Positions 5,402 through 6,235 of a DNA stretch of 6,235 bases are shown here, piece by piece (the first letter of the stretch is position 1; every line of letters begins with the position of its first letter). A model generated the notes under the pieces. It saw nothing but the letters and a program-made list of their open reading frames with translations, had not been told where the DNA came from and made no database searches. The stretch is from Pseudomonadota bacterium. GTDB taxonomy: Bacteria; Pseudomonadota; Alphaproteobacteria; ATCC43930; CGMCC-115725. The translations under genes and the position numbers were made by a program. The DNA is taken from NCBI GenBank assembly GCA_021790295.1, contig JAJYIC010000159.1:1-6235 (forward strand), given 5' to 3'.

Positions 5402-6235
5402 GCGTTCGCAGGATTTCGACTACGAACTGCCGCGCGAGCGGATCGCGCAATATCCGTGCGAGCCGCGCGAGACGGCGCGGCTTCTTTCGATCCCCGCCGA
5501 AGGCGCTTTTGCCGACAGGAGGATCGCCGATCTCCCCCGGCTTTTGCGCCCGGGCGACCTCCTCCTTTTCAACGATACCAAGGTGATCCCGGCGCGACTT
5601 TTCGGGCGGCGCGCAGAAGCGAGGGTCGAGGCGACGCTTTATCGCGACGAAGGAGGAGGGGTGTGGCGCGCCTTTTTGAAGGGAGGCCGGCGGCTCAAAG
5701 AGGGCGAAACCATCGATTTTGCCCCCGATCTTGCCGCCCGCCTCCTCGCAAAGCATGGCGAGGAGGGCGCGAGCCTCTTTTTCGGCCTCGAAAGGGAGGC
5801 GTTGCGCGCCGCGCTTTGGCATTATGGCGCCATGCCTTTGCCGCCTTATATCCGCCGTCCCGAAGGCGGCGACCCGGCCGATAAATGCCTTTACCAGACG
5901 ATCTTCGCGCGCTCGGAAGGGGCGGTTGCTGCGCCGACCGCGGGGCTTCATTTCACCCCGGCGCTGATGGCCGGATTGAAAGAGCACGGCATCCTTTATG
6001 CGACGATAACCCTTCACGTCGGCCCCGGAACCTTTCTTCCGGTCAGGGCGAGCGACCCCGGCGAGCATAAGATCGGCGCCGAAGAAGGGGTCGTCGGCGC
6101 CGCGGCCGCGGCCGCGATCAACAAGGCGCGAGAGGCGGGCGGGCGGATCGTCGCCGTTGGCACGACGAGTCTCAGGCTTCTCGAAAGCGCCGCAAATGAA
6201 GCGGGCGAGATCGCGCCGTTTAACGGCAAGACCGA
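5400..6235 (+). CDS. queA: S-adenosylmethionine:tRNA ribosyltransferase-isomerase, partial (C-terminus beyond right edge)
   Basis: The first 278 residues of about 350 are present. QueA moves and isomerises the ribosyl part of S-adenosylmethionine onto 7-aminomethyl-7-deazaguanine at position 34 of GUN-anticodon tRNAs, making epoxyqueuosine, the step after tRNA-guanine transglycosylase. It acts in the cytosol. Diagnostic stretches are FDYELPRERIAQYPCEPRE (6-24), LLLFNDTKVIPARL (54-67), MPLPPYI (145-151), YQTIFARSEGAVAAPTAGLHFTP (about 165-187), TLHVGPGTFLPV (204-215) and IVAVGTTSLRLLESA (250-264). The ATG at 5400 gives the standard N-terminus. There is no Shine-Dalgarno sequence in the preceding 20 bases. 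Residues 222-229 read EHKIGAEE where the family normally has EHxMHxE, so a usually conserved His is Gly226. An alanine run at 234-239 follows, coded by a GCGGCC repeat. In many alphaproteobacteria tgt follows queA; the window ends too soon to tell. Confidence 0.97.
   Translation, partial: MRSQDFDYELPRERIAQYPCEPRETARLLSIPAEGAFADRRIADLPRLLRPGDLLLFNDTKVIPARLFGRRAEARVEATLYRDEGGGVWRAFLKGGRRLKEGETIDFAPDLAARLLAKHGEEGASLFFGLEREALRAALWHYGAMPLPPYIRRPEGGDPADKCLYQTIFARSEGAVAAPTAGLHFTPALMAGLKEHGILYATITLHVGPGTFLPVRASDPGEHKIGAEEGVVGAAAAAAINKAREAGGRIVAVGTTSLRLLESAANEAGEIAPFNGKT

Noticed and set aside
5339..5402. A preQ1 riboswitch before queA
   Set aside because: The small hairpin and the following sequence do not show the A-rich tail and loop pattern of known preQ1 aptamers, and the element is too short.

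Overview
The window is GC-rich chromosomal DNA. Its codon use and the style of its proteins suggest an alphaproteobacterium, possibly of the Hyphomicrobiales, but nothing here fixes the genus. It reads as ordinary chromosome: there is no transposase, integrase, phage gene, CRISPR array, tRNA, rRNA or obvious transferred block.

Layout from left to right. A minus-strand SMP-30/gluconolactonase-type gene runs off the left edge (1-661). A 239-base divergent spacer follows, with a good promoter for the SMP-30 gene, a weaker -10-like site facing right, and a palindromic leader. Two plus-strand genes come next: a 57-residue membrane protein (901-1074) and a 562-residue fatty-acid-type acyl-CoA synthetase (1165-2853). 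The synthetase meets a minus-strand XenA/YqjM-type Old Yellow Enzyme (2855-3976) tail to tail, with one base between the stop codons. Upstream of that enzyme on the same strand, across a 132-base gap holding two inverted repeats, is an SGNH/GDSL hydrolase (4109-5251). It diverges across 148 bases from queA (5400 to the right edge, cut off), the tRNA queuosine-modification enzyme.

The genes do not form an evident pathway. The synthetase would activate carboxylic acids to CoA esters, the flavoenzyme would reduce activated C=C bonds, and the SMP-30 and SGNH proteins would hydrolyse lactones and esters. A loose catabolic or detoxification theme is possible, but it is inference. QueA is housekeeping.

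I do not see a convincing new multi-gene system. The observations most worth a second look are local. queA has no Shine-Dalgarno sequence but is preceded by a 12-codon ORF that has one, and a small inverted repeat covers the queA start codon. A similar TA-rich hexamer sits exactly seven bases before an ATG at two places. QueA shows an unusual substitution in a normally conserved segment. The SGNH hydrolase lacks the export signal usual for its type.
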